From contig NZ_PVBN01000013.1 in assembly GCF_002968635.1 (NCBI RefSeq), forward strand, positions 1 through 64,000: 64,000 bases of DNA. The letters run 5' to 3'. Every line of letters begins with the position of its first letter. The first letter of the stretch is position 1. The position numbers and the translations under genes were made by a program. Below the pieces are notes generated by a model. That model made no database searches and was not told where the DNA came from. It saw only the letters and a program-made list of their open reading frames with translations. This DNA is from Neorhizobium alkalisoli. Its GTDB lineage: Bacteria; Pseudomonadota; Alphaproteobacteria; Rhizobiales; Rhizobiaceae. Of the stretch, positions 8,361 to 17,032 are shown piece by piece.

Positions 8361-11152
8361 GATGCGGGTTCCTGCGAATCGGCGAGTTCGGGTTCACCGT
8401 TCTTCTTCACCAGAATGCGCTGGTAGAAAAGCCCGATGCCGATCAGCACCGCGCCGAGGCCGATGAACGAGACTGCCCTGAGGATGCCTTCGAGGTTCGA
8501 CATGTCGACGAGGAACACCTTCACGACCGCGACGAGGACCAGGCCGGCGGATGCAAGCCGCAGGCTCTTGGCGTCAAGCCTCGAGCCAAGCGCCAGCAGT
8601 GCCACGCCGATCAGCAGCCAGACCACCGAATAGGTATAGGTTTCGCCCTGCAGGAAGCCTTTCCAGTCGGCGATGTTCTCGCCCTGCCAGAAGCGGCGCA
8701 CCGAAAGCGTCGCCCAGAGGAAGCCGAGCACGGCGCCGGCGAGCGCCAGCATGACGACATAGGGCTGCGGCCGCCGCCCGCGCGCATACCAGGCGACGAG
8801 GCCATAGGCGAGCGCCGGCAGAAGATAGCCGATGAGCAGCAGGTTGAAGAAGGGCCAGGGGCCGGTGCTCTCGCCGCTGAAATAGGGGTTCAGCGCGAAG
8901 AGATGCAGCGACAGCACGTTGAGCGTCGCGATCACGCCGGCAATCATCGAACCCCAGCGGAAGACCGGGCTCGGAGACTTGAGATCGAGGGTCAGCAGCA
9001 CGCCCGAGAAGCCGACCGTCACCAAGGTATAGATCGACTGTTCGCCAAGCGTCGGCACCCGGTCGTCCAGCACGCCGCCGTTCATTGCGTGCCGCACCAA
9101 GACGGCGACCGTCATCAGGCCGGCGAGCGAGGCGAGCGCCTGCATGACGTTGCGGATGCGGAAATCCGGGGAATCTCTAAGCAGCCAGGCGGTTGCGATC
9201 GCAAGCAGCGTCGGAATGCCGTAGCCTGGCAGCAAGGCGTTGAAGAAGGGCGTCGTGCCGAGGCTGTTGATGCCGACCAGCGTCGGTTCCCAGGCGATAC
9301 GGCCGAAGACGATCAATGTGGCGGCCGCCATCATCCAGGGCAGCGCTGGCCAGGAGCGTATCTGCATCGCCAGAACGTAGGCGAAGCCGAGAACCGAAAG
9401 CAGGATCGTCGTCACGATGCCGTTGGTCAGCGCATGCAGCGAAAGCGCAAAGCCTGCGAAGGAGCCGGCGACGAGAAGATTGGCCGGCCAGTCGATAGGA
9501 GAGCCGATCCGGTCCTCCGTCGTTTCCGCGCTCCTGCGAAACAGCCAGTCTGCGCCGGCAAGCAGAACCACGCCGAGAGCGAGGCCATAGAGCCCGTGCG
9601 TCCAGTCGCGGCCGAGATTGCCGAAGTTGAGGAAGCTGATTATCGCGAGCGTCACCGGCAAGGCCGGCATCAGCACGCTCCAGAGGACCGAGAATTCAGG
9701 CTCAGTGCTGCGGAATCGCCTCAGGAAGGCAAAACCGAGAAGCGTGAAAATCGCGCCGAGAGCCAGGCTGATGACGATCTCGTGTGTATAGGTCAAGACC
9801 GCCACAGGCTGACCTTCGGTCGGCGGCGGTGGAATGTAGTCGAGCAGCAGAAGCGCTGTCAGCGCGATGGCGAGTACGGCGCCTGCAGAGGAGATCAACG
9901 CCGGCCAGACCGCATAGGCCCGGCTCGCGCCGAGCGCCGCGAGCGCGGCGATCACCGCGGCAGAGGCGAAGAGCGGGTCGATTCCGGCCGGAAAATCCGC
10001 AAGCAGCATGGCAAGCGCCGGCAGGACCGCCATGATCGAGACCGACAGCGTGATCTGCAGAGGTGAACGCCCGAGAAGCGCGCTCCAGCCGGGCTTCGCC
10101 GGCCGGTCCAGGCCGTATCGTGCACCGGGCCAGAAAAAGCCTGTGCCGGCGATCATCACGATCAGCGTCAGCGTCGGCGGCATGGCGTCGAATTCGTCCG
10201 CGCCCATCGCGTAAGCGATGACCCAGAGCCCGATGCCGATATTGGCAAGCGTCGGCACGACGGTCCACCGGCGGAAGCGCGAGGCGGCGTTGACCGCAAA
10301 CCAGGTGAGGCCGAGGAAGAGGAAGAGCGCATGGGCGCTCGGCTCCTCGCTCGCCACCAGTGCCGGCGTGATCAACGAGGCGAGCAGTCCAAGCCCGGCC
10401 AGCGCCTGTCCGTGCAGCAGCGAGAGCGCGATCGTCGCGAAGGAGACGAGGGCCAGCAGGATGAAGGCGCTCGTCGGCCCGATGAATTCGTAGACTGCAT
10501 AGGCCGCGAAAACCGCGCCGAGCAGCGTCACAGCGCCTGCCGCCGTCAGCGCGCCGGGGATCATCGCATTCCTGAAGCGCTCCGAGGCCTGCGGCATGGC
10601 GCGCCGCCGCACCACTTCGCCGCCCACCATCAGGACAAGGCCGAACAGGAAGGCGAGGGTGAGGCGTGCGGCAGGCCCCAGCAGGCCGGCCTCGATCGAA
10701 TAGCGCACCAGGAAAATGCCGCCGAAGGCAAGTGCCACGCCGCCCACCCAGACCGGCCAGCGGGCGCCGAGATAGCTCTCGAGATTTTCCTTCGTTTTCG
10801 GCTTGGCAGCCGGTTGAGGTGCCGTGGCGGGTATGAGATTTTCCTGACCGGCTCCGAGTTCGCTTTCCTCGGCATTCGCCGATGCCGCTGCGAGATCTTC
10901 GGCGGTCGCCGCATCCTCGACGCCTTCGCGCGCCGCGAGTTCGACCGGCGATGCCGGTTCGTCTGCGGTCGCCTCGGCCGCCGCTTCGGCGGAAGCCGCG
11001 GTCACCGCCGCTGGAAGCGGAAGCCCCTGCCGCGCCAGGAGATCGGCCTTGACCGCCTCCAGTTCCTTTTCCAGTCCGGTGATGCGGTTGGATGCCCGGC
11101 GGTGCAGGCCAAACACCAGGATGACGAGAAACAGCAGCAGGATTTCGGTCAT
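8357..11152 (-). CDS. DUF2339 multi-spanning membrane protein
   Basis: 931 aa, within the usual range for DUF2339. It has one N-terminal membrane anchor (TEILLLFLVILVFGL), a short coiled coil (NRITGLEKELEAVKADLLARQ), an Ala/Glu-rich linker to about residue 135, the family landmark LESYLGARWPVWVGGVALAFGG, and then more than twenty hydrophobic segments to the end. Function is not established; it is an inner-membrane protein of unknown role that is widespread in Proteobacteria. The start at 11152 is chosen because the anchor begins right there; an upstream in-frame start at 11236 would add a non-hydrophobic leader. It is first gene of a DUF2339-HD-MOSC(-GNAT) operon. Confidence 0.9.
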   Translation of the reverse strand: MTEILLLFLVILVFGLHRRASNRITGLEKELEAVKADLLARQGLPLPAAVTAASAEAAAEATADEPASPVELAAREGVEDAATAEDLAAASANAEESELGAGQENLIPATAPQPAAKPKTKENLESYLGARWPVWVGGVALAFGGIFLVRYSIEAGLLGPAARLTLAFLFGLVLMVGGEVVRRRAMPQASERFRNAMIPGALTAAGAVTLLGAVFAAYAVYEFIGPTSAFILLALVSFATIALSLLHGQALAGLGLLASLITPALVASEEPSAHALFLFLGLTWFAVNAASRFRRWTVVPTLANIGIGLWVIAYAMGADEFDAMPPTLTLIVMIAGTGFFWPGARYGLDRPAKPGWSALLGRSPLQITLSVSIMAVLPALAMLLADFPAGIDPLFASAAVIAALAALGASRAYAVWPALISSAGAVLAIALTALLLLDYIPPPPTEGQPVAVLTYTHEIVISLALGAIFTLLGFAFLRRFRSTEPEFSVLWSVLMPALPVTLAIISFLNFGNLGRDWTHGLYGLALGVVLLAGADWLFRRSAETTEDRIGSPIDWPANLLVAGSFAGFALSLHALTNGIVTTILLSVLGFAYVLAMQIRSWPALPWMMAAATLIVFGRIAWEPTLVGINSLGTTPFFNALLPGYGIPTLLAIATAWLLRDSPDFRIRNVMQALASLAGLMTVAVLVRHAMNGGVLDDRVPTLGEQSIYTLVTVGFSGVLLTLDLKSPSPVFRWGSMIAGVIATLNVLSLHLFALNPYFSGESTGPWPFFNLLLIGYLLPALAYGLVAWYARGRRPQPYVVMLALAGAVLGFLWATLSVRRFWQGENIADWKGFLQGETYTYSVVWLLIGVALLALGSRLDAKSLRLASAGLVLVAVVKVFLVDMSNLEGILRAVSFIGLGAVLIGIGLFYQRILVKKNGEPELADSQEPAS

Positions 11153-11487
11153 CGGCGGGCTCGCGGATGGAGGAATTGTTCCAGGCTTTATACAATTGCC
11201 GGGTGAGGAAAGGGAAGAGCCACCCCTTTCGTCCAATCGAATGACGAAGCCATGGAAAGCGTTACCCTTTCCAAGTTTCCTACGCCGATTTCAGTCGCTC
11301 CGCTTGGTGGGCGCCGCGGGCGCCCGTGCCGAAAACCGCAGCAGGATGTTGCCGGCAAAATCGTCTTGTGCACAAAATTTGATCTATCATAAAATATGAT
11401 GACTTTGTGTGCAATTTCAGCTTGCGCAACAGCAGAAGAAAGGCTTGGATGGCCATCAAACAAAAAACCTCCAGGGGACGACCTTTC
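11153..11487. promoter_or_regulatory. Divergent regulatory region between DUF2339 gene and ABC importer
   Basis: 335 bp without a gene. Two AT-rich palindromes stand out from the GC-rich background: TTGTGCACAA at 11366-11375 and ATCATAAAATATGAT (6-3-6 palindrome) at 11386-11400, followed by TTGTGTGCAA at 11404-11413, an imperfect copy of the first. The three sites lie 75-122 bp before the substrate-binding protein start and look like regulator sites over the importer promoter. No TPP-riboswitch-like conserved blocks were recognised. The rest shows nothing interpretable. Confidence 0.5.
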
Positions 11488-12528
11488 ATGATCTCGCGCA
11501 GACTGCTTTCCAAACTTTCCGCCGTCACGGCGCTGGCGCTTGCCGCCGGTTTCACTATGCCGGCCCTACCGGCCTTGGCGGAAACGCCGGTCAAGGTGAC
11601 GCTTGACTGGAAGTTCGAGGGGCCGGCTGCCGGTTTTCTGCTTGCCCAGGACAAGGGTTACTTCAAGGCGGAAGGCCTCGACGTCACGATCGACACCGGC
11701 AACGGCTCGGTCGAGGCAATCCCGCGGGTCGCCACCGGCGCCTATCAGATCGGTTTCGGCGACATCAATTCGCTGATCAAGTTCCTCGACGAGGATCCGT
11801 CGCAGAAGATCAAGATGATCATGATGGTCTACGAGCGCCCGACCTTTGCCGTCGTCGGCCGCAAATCGCTCGGGGTCACCACCGATCCCAAGTCGCTCGA
11901 GGGCAAGAAGCTCGGCGCGCCGCCGCCGGATGGCGCCTTCGCCCAGTGGAAGGCCTTCAAGCAGGTCGCCAAGATCGACGACAGCAAGATCGCCATCGAA
12001 TCGATCGGTTTTCCGGTCCGTGAGCCGATGCTCGCCCAGGGCAAGGTCGATGCCGTCTTCGGTTTCGCCTTCTCGGTCATCCTGAACCTCAAGGCGCAGG
12101 GCATCAAGGACGAGGACATCGCCACGATCCTGATGGCTGAAAACGGCCTCAACCTCTACGGCAACGGCATTACGGTCAACGCTGACTTCGCTGCCAAGAA
12201 TCCGGCCGCCGTAAAGGGTTTCGTGAAGGCGCTCGCCAAGGGTTTTGCCGATGCCGTCGCCAAGCCGGAAGAAGGCGTTGCCGCCGTCCTGAAGCGCAAC
12301 GAGACGCTGAACAAGGACATCGAGCTGCAGCGCCTCAACATGGCGAATTCCATGAACATCAAGACCCCTTATGTCGTCGCCAACGGTTTCGGCGGCATCG
12401 ATCCGGCTAGGCTCACCGCCTCGATCGATACGCTGAAGGTCTCCATGGGCCTCAAGGGCAATGTGAAGGCCGATCAGGTGTTCGACGCAAGCTTCCTGCC
12501 CCCCAAGGAAGAGCGAATGCTTCCTTGA
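11488..12528 (+). CDS. ABC importer substrate-binding protein, NMT1/SsuA family
   Basis: 346 aa periplasmic binding protein of the NMT1/THI5-like (COG0715) family that serves nitrate, sulfonate, taurine, pyrimidine-precursor and related importers. A signal peptide ends near residue 31 (ALPALA before ETPVK). The mature start VTLDWKFEGPAAGFLLAQDKGYF is the hallmark lobe-1 segment. The start at 11488 follows AGGGGA and puts the signal peptide at the N-terminus; the longer frame to 11407 adds 27 residues with no signal character. Followed by its ATPase and permease. The ligand cannot be assigned; an aromatic or heterocyclic small molecule would fit the family. Confidence 0.9.
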   Translation: MISRRLLSKLSAVTALALAAGFTMPALPALAETPVKVTLDWKFEGPAAGFLLAQDKGYFKAEGLDVTIDTGNGSVEAIPRVATGAYQIGFGDINSLIKFLDEDPSQKIKMIMMVYERPTFAVVGRKSLGVTTDPKSLEGKKLGAPPPDGAFAQWKAFKQVAKIDDSKIAIESIGFPVREPMLAQGKVDAVFGFAFSVILNLKAQGIKDEDIATILMAENGLNLYGNGITVNADFAAKNPAAVKGFVKALAKGFADAVAKPEEGVAAVLKRNETLNKDIELQRLNMANSMNIKTPYVVANGFGGIDPARLTASIDTLKVSMGLKGNVKADQVFDASFLPPKEERMLP

Positions 12529-12537
12529 TCGTCGATG

Positions 12538-12563
12538 GAGAACCCGGGTCAAACCGGGTTCTC
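12538..12563 (+). terminator. Hairpin between substrate-binding protein and ATPase genes
   Basis: Perfect 10-bp stem GAGAACCCGG / CCGGGTTCTC with a 6-nt loop, 9 bp after the binding-protein stop and before the ATPase start, followed by TCTCGTCTC rather than a T-run. In ABC import operons such a stem often protects or terminates the upstream message so that the binding protein is made in excess over the membrane parts. Treat as an attenuator or RNA-stability element rather than a full terminator. Confidence 0.6.
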
Positions 12564-12574
12564 TCTCGTCTCAA

Positions 12575-13402
12575 ATGATGAATGACTGCGGAGAGACGCC
12601 GTTGGCGCACCTCGTTTCCCCCTTGGTTTCCATTGAAAATGTCGACATGCGTTATGGCGGCGCGAACGGCACGCTCGCCGTGTCCGGCCTCAGCATGAAG
12701 GTCGGCAAGGGCGAGTTCGCGGCGGTCGTCGGTCCGTCCGGCTGCGGAAAATCGACGCTGATGAAGCTCGTCACCGGCCTGCATATCCCGCAGGGCGGCG
12801 GTGTGATCGTTGCCGGCAAGCAGGTCACGGAGCCGGTGTCGATCGTCGGCATGGCTTTCCAGAACCCCACAATGCTGCCCTGGCGCACGACGCTCGACAA
12901 CATCCTCCTGCCGCTGGAAATTGTCGAACGGCACCGCCACCGGCTGCGCAAGCATAAGGCGGAATATGTCGAGAAGGCCGAGCGCCTGCTTGAGACCGTC
13001 GGGCTGAAGGGCTTCGGCTCGAAATTCCCGTGGCAGCTTTCGGGCGGCATGCAGCAGCGCGCCAATCTCTGCCGGGCGCTGATCCACGAGCCGGAACTCC
13101 TGATGCTCGACGAGCCCTTCGGCGCGCTTGACGCGTTCACCCGTGAAGAACTCTGGTGCGTCATTCGCGACCTGCACGCGGCGCAGGGCGTCACCATCGT
13201 CCTCGTTACCCACGACCTGCGCGAGGCGACCTTTCTGGCCGACCGCATCTTCGTCATGAGCGCGCGTCCCGGTCGGGTGCTGAAGGAGCATGTCGTGCCC
13301 TTCGCCCGGCCGCGCGAGCTGGACCTCATGTACGAGAAGGGCTTCAACGACATGGTGCATGAACTGCATGGCGAGATCGCTCAGGCGCGGGTGGCCGCAT
13401 GA
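12575..13402 (+). CDS. ABC importer ATP-binding protein (SsuB/TauB-like)
   Basis: 275 aa ATPase. Walker A is VGPSGCGKST, the signature is LSGGMQQRANLCRAL, and Walker B is LLMLDEPFGALDA, which is the hallmark sequence of the SsuB/TauB/NrtC class; the switch histidine follows in LVTHDLREATFLADRIF. The first codons give two possible starts (12575 or 12578). The stop overlaps the permease start by 4 bp (ATGA), so the pair is translationally coupled. It energises uptake of the unknown substrate bound by the protein at 11488. Confidence 0.93.
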   Translation: MMNDCGETPLAHLVSPLVSIENVDMRYGGANGTLAVSGLSMKVGKGEFAAVVGPSGCGKSTLMKLVTGLHIPQGGGVIVAGKQVTEPVSIVGMAFQNPTMLPWRTTLDNILLPLEIVERHRHRLRKHKAEYVEKAERLLETVGLKGFGSKFPWQLSGGMQQRANLCRALIHEPELLMLDEPFGALDAFTREELWCVIRDLHAAQGVTIVLVTHDLREATFLADRIFVMSARPGRVLKEHVVPFARPRELDLMYEKGFNDMVHELHGEIAQARVAA

Positions 13403-14211
13403 GCATCGCCGCCGAGAACGCTGCCGCCACACCGGCAAAGCCGCTCGCCCGGATCAACTGGGTCGCGCTGGCGCCCTGGCTTTACACGATCGGCTTGTTC
13501 GTCCTCTGGGAGCTGCTGGTCATCGCGCTCGAAATGCCGCCCACCATCCTGCCGGCGCCCTCCCGCGTTTTCCAGGCGATCCTGCAGTATTGGTCGCCGA
13601 TCTGGAAGAATTCGCTGCAGACCCTCTACACCACCACGCTCGGTTTCGCGATTGCGGTCGTGGCGGGTCTCGGCATCGGCCTTTTCATCGGCTGGTCGAA
13701 GACGATCTATGCCGGCCTCTATCCGCTGATGATCGGCTTCAACGCCATTCCCAAGGTCGCGCTGGTGCCGATCCTCGTCATCTGGTTCGGCATTGGCACG
13801 ATTCCGGCGGTCCTGACCGCCTTCCTGATCTCCTTCTTCCCGATCGTCGTCAATGTTGCGACCGGGCTTGCCACCATCGAGCCGGAGACCGAGGACGTGC
13901 TGCGCGCGCTCGGCGCCAGGAAGATGGATATCATGCTGAAGGTCGGCATCCCGCGCTCCATGCCCTATTTCTTCGGCTCGCTGAAGATCGCGATTACGCT
14001 CGCCTTCGTCGGTTCCGTCGTCTCGGAAACGGTTGCCTCCAATTACGGCCTCGGCAACATGATGAGTTCCGCCCAGAGCCAGTTCAACGTGCCGCTCGTC
14101 TTCGCCGGCCTGCTGATGCTGGCCGTGGAAGGCATCGCCATGTACGCGCTCATGGCCTGGATCGAGAAGCGCATGACCGGTTGGGCGCACCGCTCCACGA
14201 TGGCGCAATAG
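13399..14211 (+). CDS. ABC importer permease (SsuC/TauC-like)
   Basis: 270 aa inner-membrane permease of the BPD_transp_1 family with about six helices. The EAA coupling motif region is PETEDVLRALGARKMDIMLKVGIPRSMPYFFGSLKIA, a close match to the SsuC/TauC consensus. It completes the three-gene importer and overlaps the ATPase gene by 4 bp. No further gene of the operon follows; a toxin-antitoxin pair begins 111 bp downstream with its own control region. Confidence 0.93.
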   Translation: MSIAAENAAATPAKPLARINWVALAPWLYTIGLFVLWELLVIALEMPPTILPAPSRVFQAILQYWSPIWKNSLQTLYTTTLGFAIAVVAGLGIGLFIGWSKTIYAGLYPLMIGFNAIPKVALVPILVIWFGIGTIPAVLTAFLISFFPIVVNVATGLATIEPETEDVLRALGARKMDIMLKVGIPRSMPYFFGSLKIAITLAFVGSVVSETVASNYGLGNMMSSAQSQFNVPLVFAGLLMLAVEGIAMYALMAWIEKRMTGWAHRSTMAQ

Positions 14212-14252
14212 ACGGCTCCCGAATCCTGCTTCCCTTGGGTGCATCTTGTTTT

Positions 14253-14286
14253 GTCCATATGACCTTTACATTTGGTTCATTTGGAC
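14253..14286 (+). promoter_or_regulatory. Putative operator of the Xre-RES toxin-antitoxin operon
   Basis: Upstream of the antitoxin are an inverted repeat GTCCATATG (14253-14261) / CATTTGGAC (14278-14286, one mismatch) and a direct repeat CATTTGG at 14269-14275 and 14278-14284. Toxin-antitoxin operons of this type repress themselves by antitoxin or complex binding to such repeats. The assignment rests on position and repeat structure only. Confidence 0.5.
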
Positions 14287-14322
14287 TACCTTTGCGATTG
14301 ATGCCAACAAGGACAGGTCCCC

Positions 14323-14712
14323 GTGGAAGTCGCGCCGAAAAAGCATGATGCCGAGCAACTGGCGGCCGTTGCCCTGAAGGCTTTCGGCAATGTGATGGGC
14401 GAGTGGGGGGTATCCCTCAACGAGGCGGCCGGTTTGGCGGATATGTCGGACAGCACCTGGAAGCGTGCGAGGAAGCCCGGTTATGCCGGCGGGCTCACCA
14501 AGGACCAGATGCTGCGGCTCAGCGCCGTGATCGGCATCTATAAAGCCCTGAAGCTCTATTTCAGCGAGCCGATCGCCAGCCGTTGGATGACGCTCCCGAA
14601 CAGCGGCCCGTTGTTTGAGGGCGCCCGTCCGGTGGATACGCTGATCGAGGAGGGGTTGCCGCAGTTTTTGAGGGTGCGCAACTATCTCGACGCGCTGCGG
14701 GGCGGCGCGTGA
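14323..14712 (+). CDS. Xre/MbcA/ParS-type antitoxin of a RES toxin
   Basis: 129 aa antitoxin. An N-terminal helix-turn-helix region (residues about 8-60, with NEAAGLADMSDSTWKRARK) is followed by the DUF2384/Xre-MbcA-ParS toxin-binding domain (LYFSEPIASRWMTLPNSGPLFEGARPVDTLIEEG). The segment NSGPLFEGARPVDTLIEEG is the classic DUF2384 signature. The start is GTG with AAGGAC 9 nt upstream; the nearby ATG at 14301 is out of frame. The stop overlaps the toxin start (GTGA). Neutralises the RES toxin and probably represses the operon. Confidence 0.92.
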   Translation: MEVAPKKHDAEQLAAVALKAFGNVMGEWGVSLNEAAGLADMSDSTWKRARKPGYAGGLTKDQMLRLSAVIGIYKALKLYFSEPIASRWMTLPNSGPLFEGARPVDTLIEEGLPQFLRVRNYLDALRGGA

Positions 14713-15401
14713 TTATCACGGCGCTGAGCGACCGGGGCCTGGTGCGCCTGATCCCGGCGACCTACCACAAGCCACCCAGCCTGCGCGGCCTCGTCGACAG
14801 CGACGAGGAGCTGGAGATCCTGGCCGAGATCGAGGGACTGACAAGCGCTCGCCTGATCGCCGAGCGGGGGCTGAACCTGCATCTCGATCGTCGGGAACTT
14901 GCCTGGAAGCGCCGCAGGCACGACCTGCAGGTCTATGGCAACAGCCATATCAACGCTGCCTTCACCTATACCCGCGCGGGCGGTAACCGCTTCAACGCCG
15001 AAAGCCGTGGCGCCTGGTATTGCAGCTGGGACACGATGACCTCGATCGCGGAAGTCGCCTACCACAAGACGAGGGAGCTGCGTTTCATCGGGCTATTCGA
15101 GGAGACGGCGCGATATGTCGAACTGCTCGCCGATTTCATCGGCGACTTTCCCGACATCAGCGACGAGGCATCACACCCCGCACTCGACCCCGATCCGGCT
15201 CTTGGTTATCCGCAAGGGCAGTTGCTCGCCGAAAAATTGCGGCGGGAGGGACATGACGGGCTGATCTATCCATCGGTGCGCCATCAGGGCGGACGCTGCC
15301 TTGTGGCGTTCGAGCCGACGGCGATCCGTAACGTCCGGCCGGGCGCCGCTTGGGACATCGTCTGGCAGGGTTCGCAGGACTTCAGCGTCAATGCCGTCTG
15401 A
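14709..15401 (+). CDS. RES-domain toxin (NAD+-degrading)
   Basis: 230 aa, with a RES domain over residues about 65-215. The name-giving arginine-rich block appears as YTRAGGNRFNAESRGAWYCS followed by TSIAEVAYHKTREL, and a C-terminal region with YPSVRHQGGRCLVAFEP matches the conserved serine/proline end. Characterised members (for example MbcT and RES-Xre toxins) destroy NAD+ by phosphorolysis or hydrolysis and arrest growth until the antitoxin binds. Starts at GTG coupled to the antitoxin stop. The 230-aa length is at the upper end for RES proteins, owing to an extra N-terminal segment of about 60 residues. Confidence 0.92.
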   Translation: MIITALSDRGLVRLIPATYHKPPSLRGLVDSDEELEILAEIEGLTSARLIAERGLNLHLDRRELAWKRRRHDLQVYGNSHINAAFTYTRAGGNRFNAESRGAWYCSWDTMTSIAEVAYHKTRELRFIGLFEETARYVELLADFIGDFPDISDEASHPALDPDPALGYPQGQLLAEKLRREGHDGLIYPSVRHQGGRCLVAFEPTAIRNVRPGAAWDIVWQGSQDFSVNAV

Positions 15402-15445
15402 GACCGGTTCACGGGCTCAAGGATAGAAGTCTTCGAAGGTTTTGC

Positions 15446-15484
15446 GCACCAGGTCCGGCCTCCTCGTAAGGCCAGACCTGGTGC
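15446..15484. terminator. Convergent hairpin terminator between RES toxin and MscS genes
   Basis: Long stem: GCACCAGGTC (15446-15455) pairs with GACCTGGTGC (15475-15484), then one C/A mismatch and GGCCT (15457-15461) with AGGCC (15469-15473), loop of 7. It sits between two convergent genes and probably serves both. T-rich tails are weak on both sides (TCCTTTCCTT on the plus side). Confidence 0.65.
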
Positions 15485-15494
15485 ATCCTTTCCT

Positions 15495-16388
15495 TCAGGT
15501 CCGCGCTGTCGCCAGTTCGTCCGCACCGTGAGGAGTCGGAGGTCCGCTCGCACCGGCAGTGTCGCGCGATTTTACCTGAGGGTCTGGAATCTGTTCGGGT
15601 TGCCTGTCGAAAGCGAGCTTGATCGCCTTCGTCAGGTCGCGGCTGGCATTCCACCAATCGCCGCTATTTGTCCAGTATCGAAGTGTAACTTTCGTGCCAC
15701 TGGAATCGAATTCCGCAACGAAGGCGGCGGGTGCGGGATCGTCCTGCACGCGCCTGTCGTCGCGGGCCATCTGGAGGAGCTTCGCCTGTGCTGAGCCAAT
15801 GTCCTCGTCCGCGTCGATATGGACGGAAATCTCGTTGCGGCGGGTTCTGCGCCGGCTGTAATTGGTGATCGGCACGTTCCAGAGGGTCGAGTTCGGTGCA
15901 AGGCGATAGATTCCGTCAGCCGTCTTCAGTTCGGTCGCGAAGAGGCCGACTTCGATGACGGTCCCGGTGACGCTGCTGGTCTCGATCGTCTCGCCGACGC
16001 GGAAGGGGCGAAGCACGAGCAGCATGATACCGGCGGCGATATTCTGCAGCGTGCCCTGCAGCGCCAATCCGACCGCGAGGCCGATCGCGCCGAGGGCTGC
16101 GAGGATCGACGCCGTCTGCACGCCGAACTGTCCGAGCACCATGACGATGACCAGGATCAGGACCACGTAGCGGATGATGTTGGAAAAGAACTGGGCAAGG
16201 GTGGCGTCGATGCCGTGTATGCGCGACAGCCCGCTATGGGCCCAGTTGCTCAGCATCCGCGCGGCGATCCAGCCGACGACGAGAAGCACCAGGGCGCCGA
16301 TCACGGCAAAGGAATACTGCACCGCCAGCGCGCTCAATTGAGCGAGCGCCGCTCTTGTCGCCACAACGAAATCCGATGCCTGTTCCAT
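15495..16388 (-). CDS. Small-conductance mechanosensitive channel, MscS family
   Basis: 297 aa. Three N-terminal helices (about residues 18-100) end in the pore-lining TM3, GLAVGLALQGTLQNIAAGIMLLVLRPF, which is near identical to the MscS pattern, followed by the beta domain (VGETIETSSVTGTVIEVGLF) and an alpha/beta C-terminus. It opens under membrane tension on osmotic downshock. The start 16388 follows GGAGCAG; an upstream in-frame start at 16448 adds 20 non-conserved residues. Single-gene unit. Confidence 0.93.
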   Translation of the reverse strand: MEQASDFVVATRAALAQLSALAVQYSFAVIGALVLLVVGWIAARMLSNWAHSGLSRIHGIDATLAQFFSNIIRYVVLILVIVMVLGQFGVQTASILAALGAIGLAVGLALQGTLQNIAAGIMLLVLRPFRVGETIETSSVTGTVIEVGLFATELKTADGIYRLAPNSTLWNVPITNYSRRRTRRNEISVHIDADEDIGSAQAKLLQMARDDRRVQDDPAPAAFVAEFDSSGTKVTLRYWTNSGDWWNASRDLTKAIKLAFDRQPEQIPDPQVKSRDTAGASGPPTPHGADELATART

Positions 16389-16495
16389 CCGGCCGGCTGC
16401 TCCTTTCTCCGAAGTGCCCGTAATTGGGGCAGGAGGCCTGGAGGTCAAGTCAAAAAAGAAGACCTTTTTATCATGCTTCTAAATCATTGGTAAAA

Positions 16496-17032
16496 TTAGA
16501 TTTTCAGCTCGGAAGCAATTTCGAGGGGCAATACGAAGGATGCCCGGCCATCCGTTTCCGCCCCGCGGCCGATGCTTTTGACCGCCGCAATCAGACGCCC
16601 GTTACGGCCAAGCATATGATCGCCGATCTCGATCAGCCGCGAATTCGGCGTCGCATGCGGCGCCACTTTTCGGAGCCGACCGGCAAGTCCGAAATCGTCT
16701 TCCTCCGGGTGGAGCGCCAATGCCGCTATGACCGCAGCCGCCGGGGAACGGGAGACGCCCATCCAGCAGTGGATGAGGATCGGCGCGGATTGATCCCAGT
16801 CCCGCACGAAGGCGATCAGGCGTTCGACATGCGCCTCGCTCGGGGCGATGAGGTCGCCGGTCCCGGCAAAACCGATGTCGTTCATGGCGAGCTTCAGGTG
16901 GCGTTCGGCTGCGATCACGCCGGGCCGGTGAAAATCCTGGCGCTCGGCGATGAGGCTCACCATCGCGCCGGCGTGGTGCCTGACGGCCATCTCGGCAATA
17001 TGGGCGAGGGGACAGACGACGATCGCGGTCAT
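16496..17032 (-). CDS. Tyrosine/dual-specificity phosphatase family protein
   Basis: 178 aa with the cysteine-phosphatase signature HCWMGVSRS, that is C89-X5-R95, and a general-acid region near residues 50-65. Proteins of this rhizobial group are annotated as tyrosine phosphatases; the natural substrate is unknown. Its start codon overlaps the stop of the HD hydrolase gene by 4 bp (ATGA), making it the third member of a coupled ygfZ-HD-phosphatase operon. Two phosphohydrolases in one operon suggests a role in nucleotide or phosphoester housekeeping. Confidence 0.85.
   Translation of the reverse strand: MTAIVVCPLAHIAEMAVRHHAGAMVSLIAERQDFHRPGVIAAERHLKLAMNDIGFAGTGDLIAPSEAHVERLIAFVRDWDQSAPILIHCWMGVSRSPAAAVIAALALHPEEDDFGLAGRLRKVAPHATPNSRLIEIGDHMLGRNGRLIAAVKSIGRGAETDGRASFVLPLEIASELKI

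Noticed and set aside
8045..10066. 673-codon plus-strand open frame opposite DUF2339
   Set aside because: Antisense shadow of the high-GC DUF2339 gene; its product is low-complexity, Arg/His/Asp-rich, with no recognisable domain or ribosome site.
11153..11487. TPP riboswitch upstream of the NMT1-type importer
   Set aside because: No conserved CTGAGA-type and ACC(T/G)GA-type blocks seen; the region contains palindromes instead.
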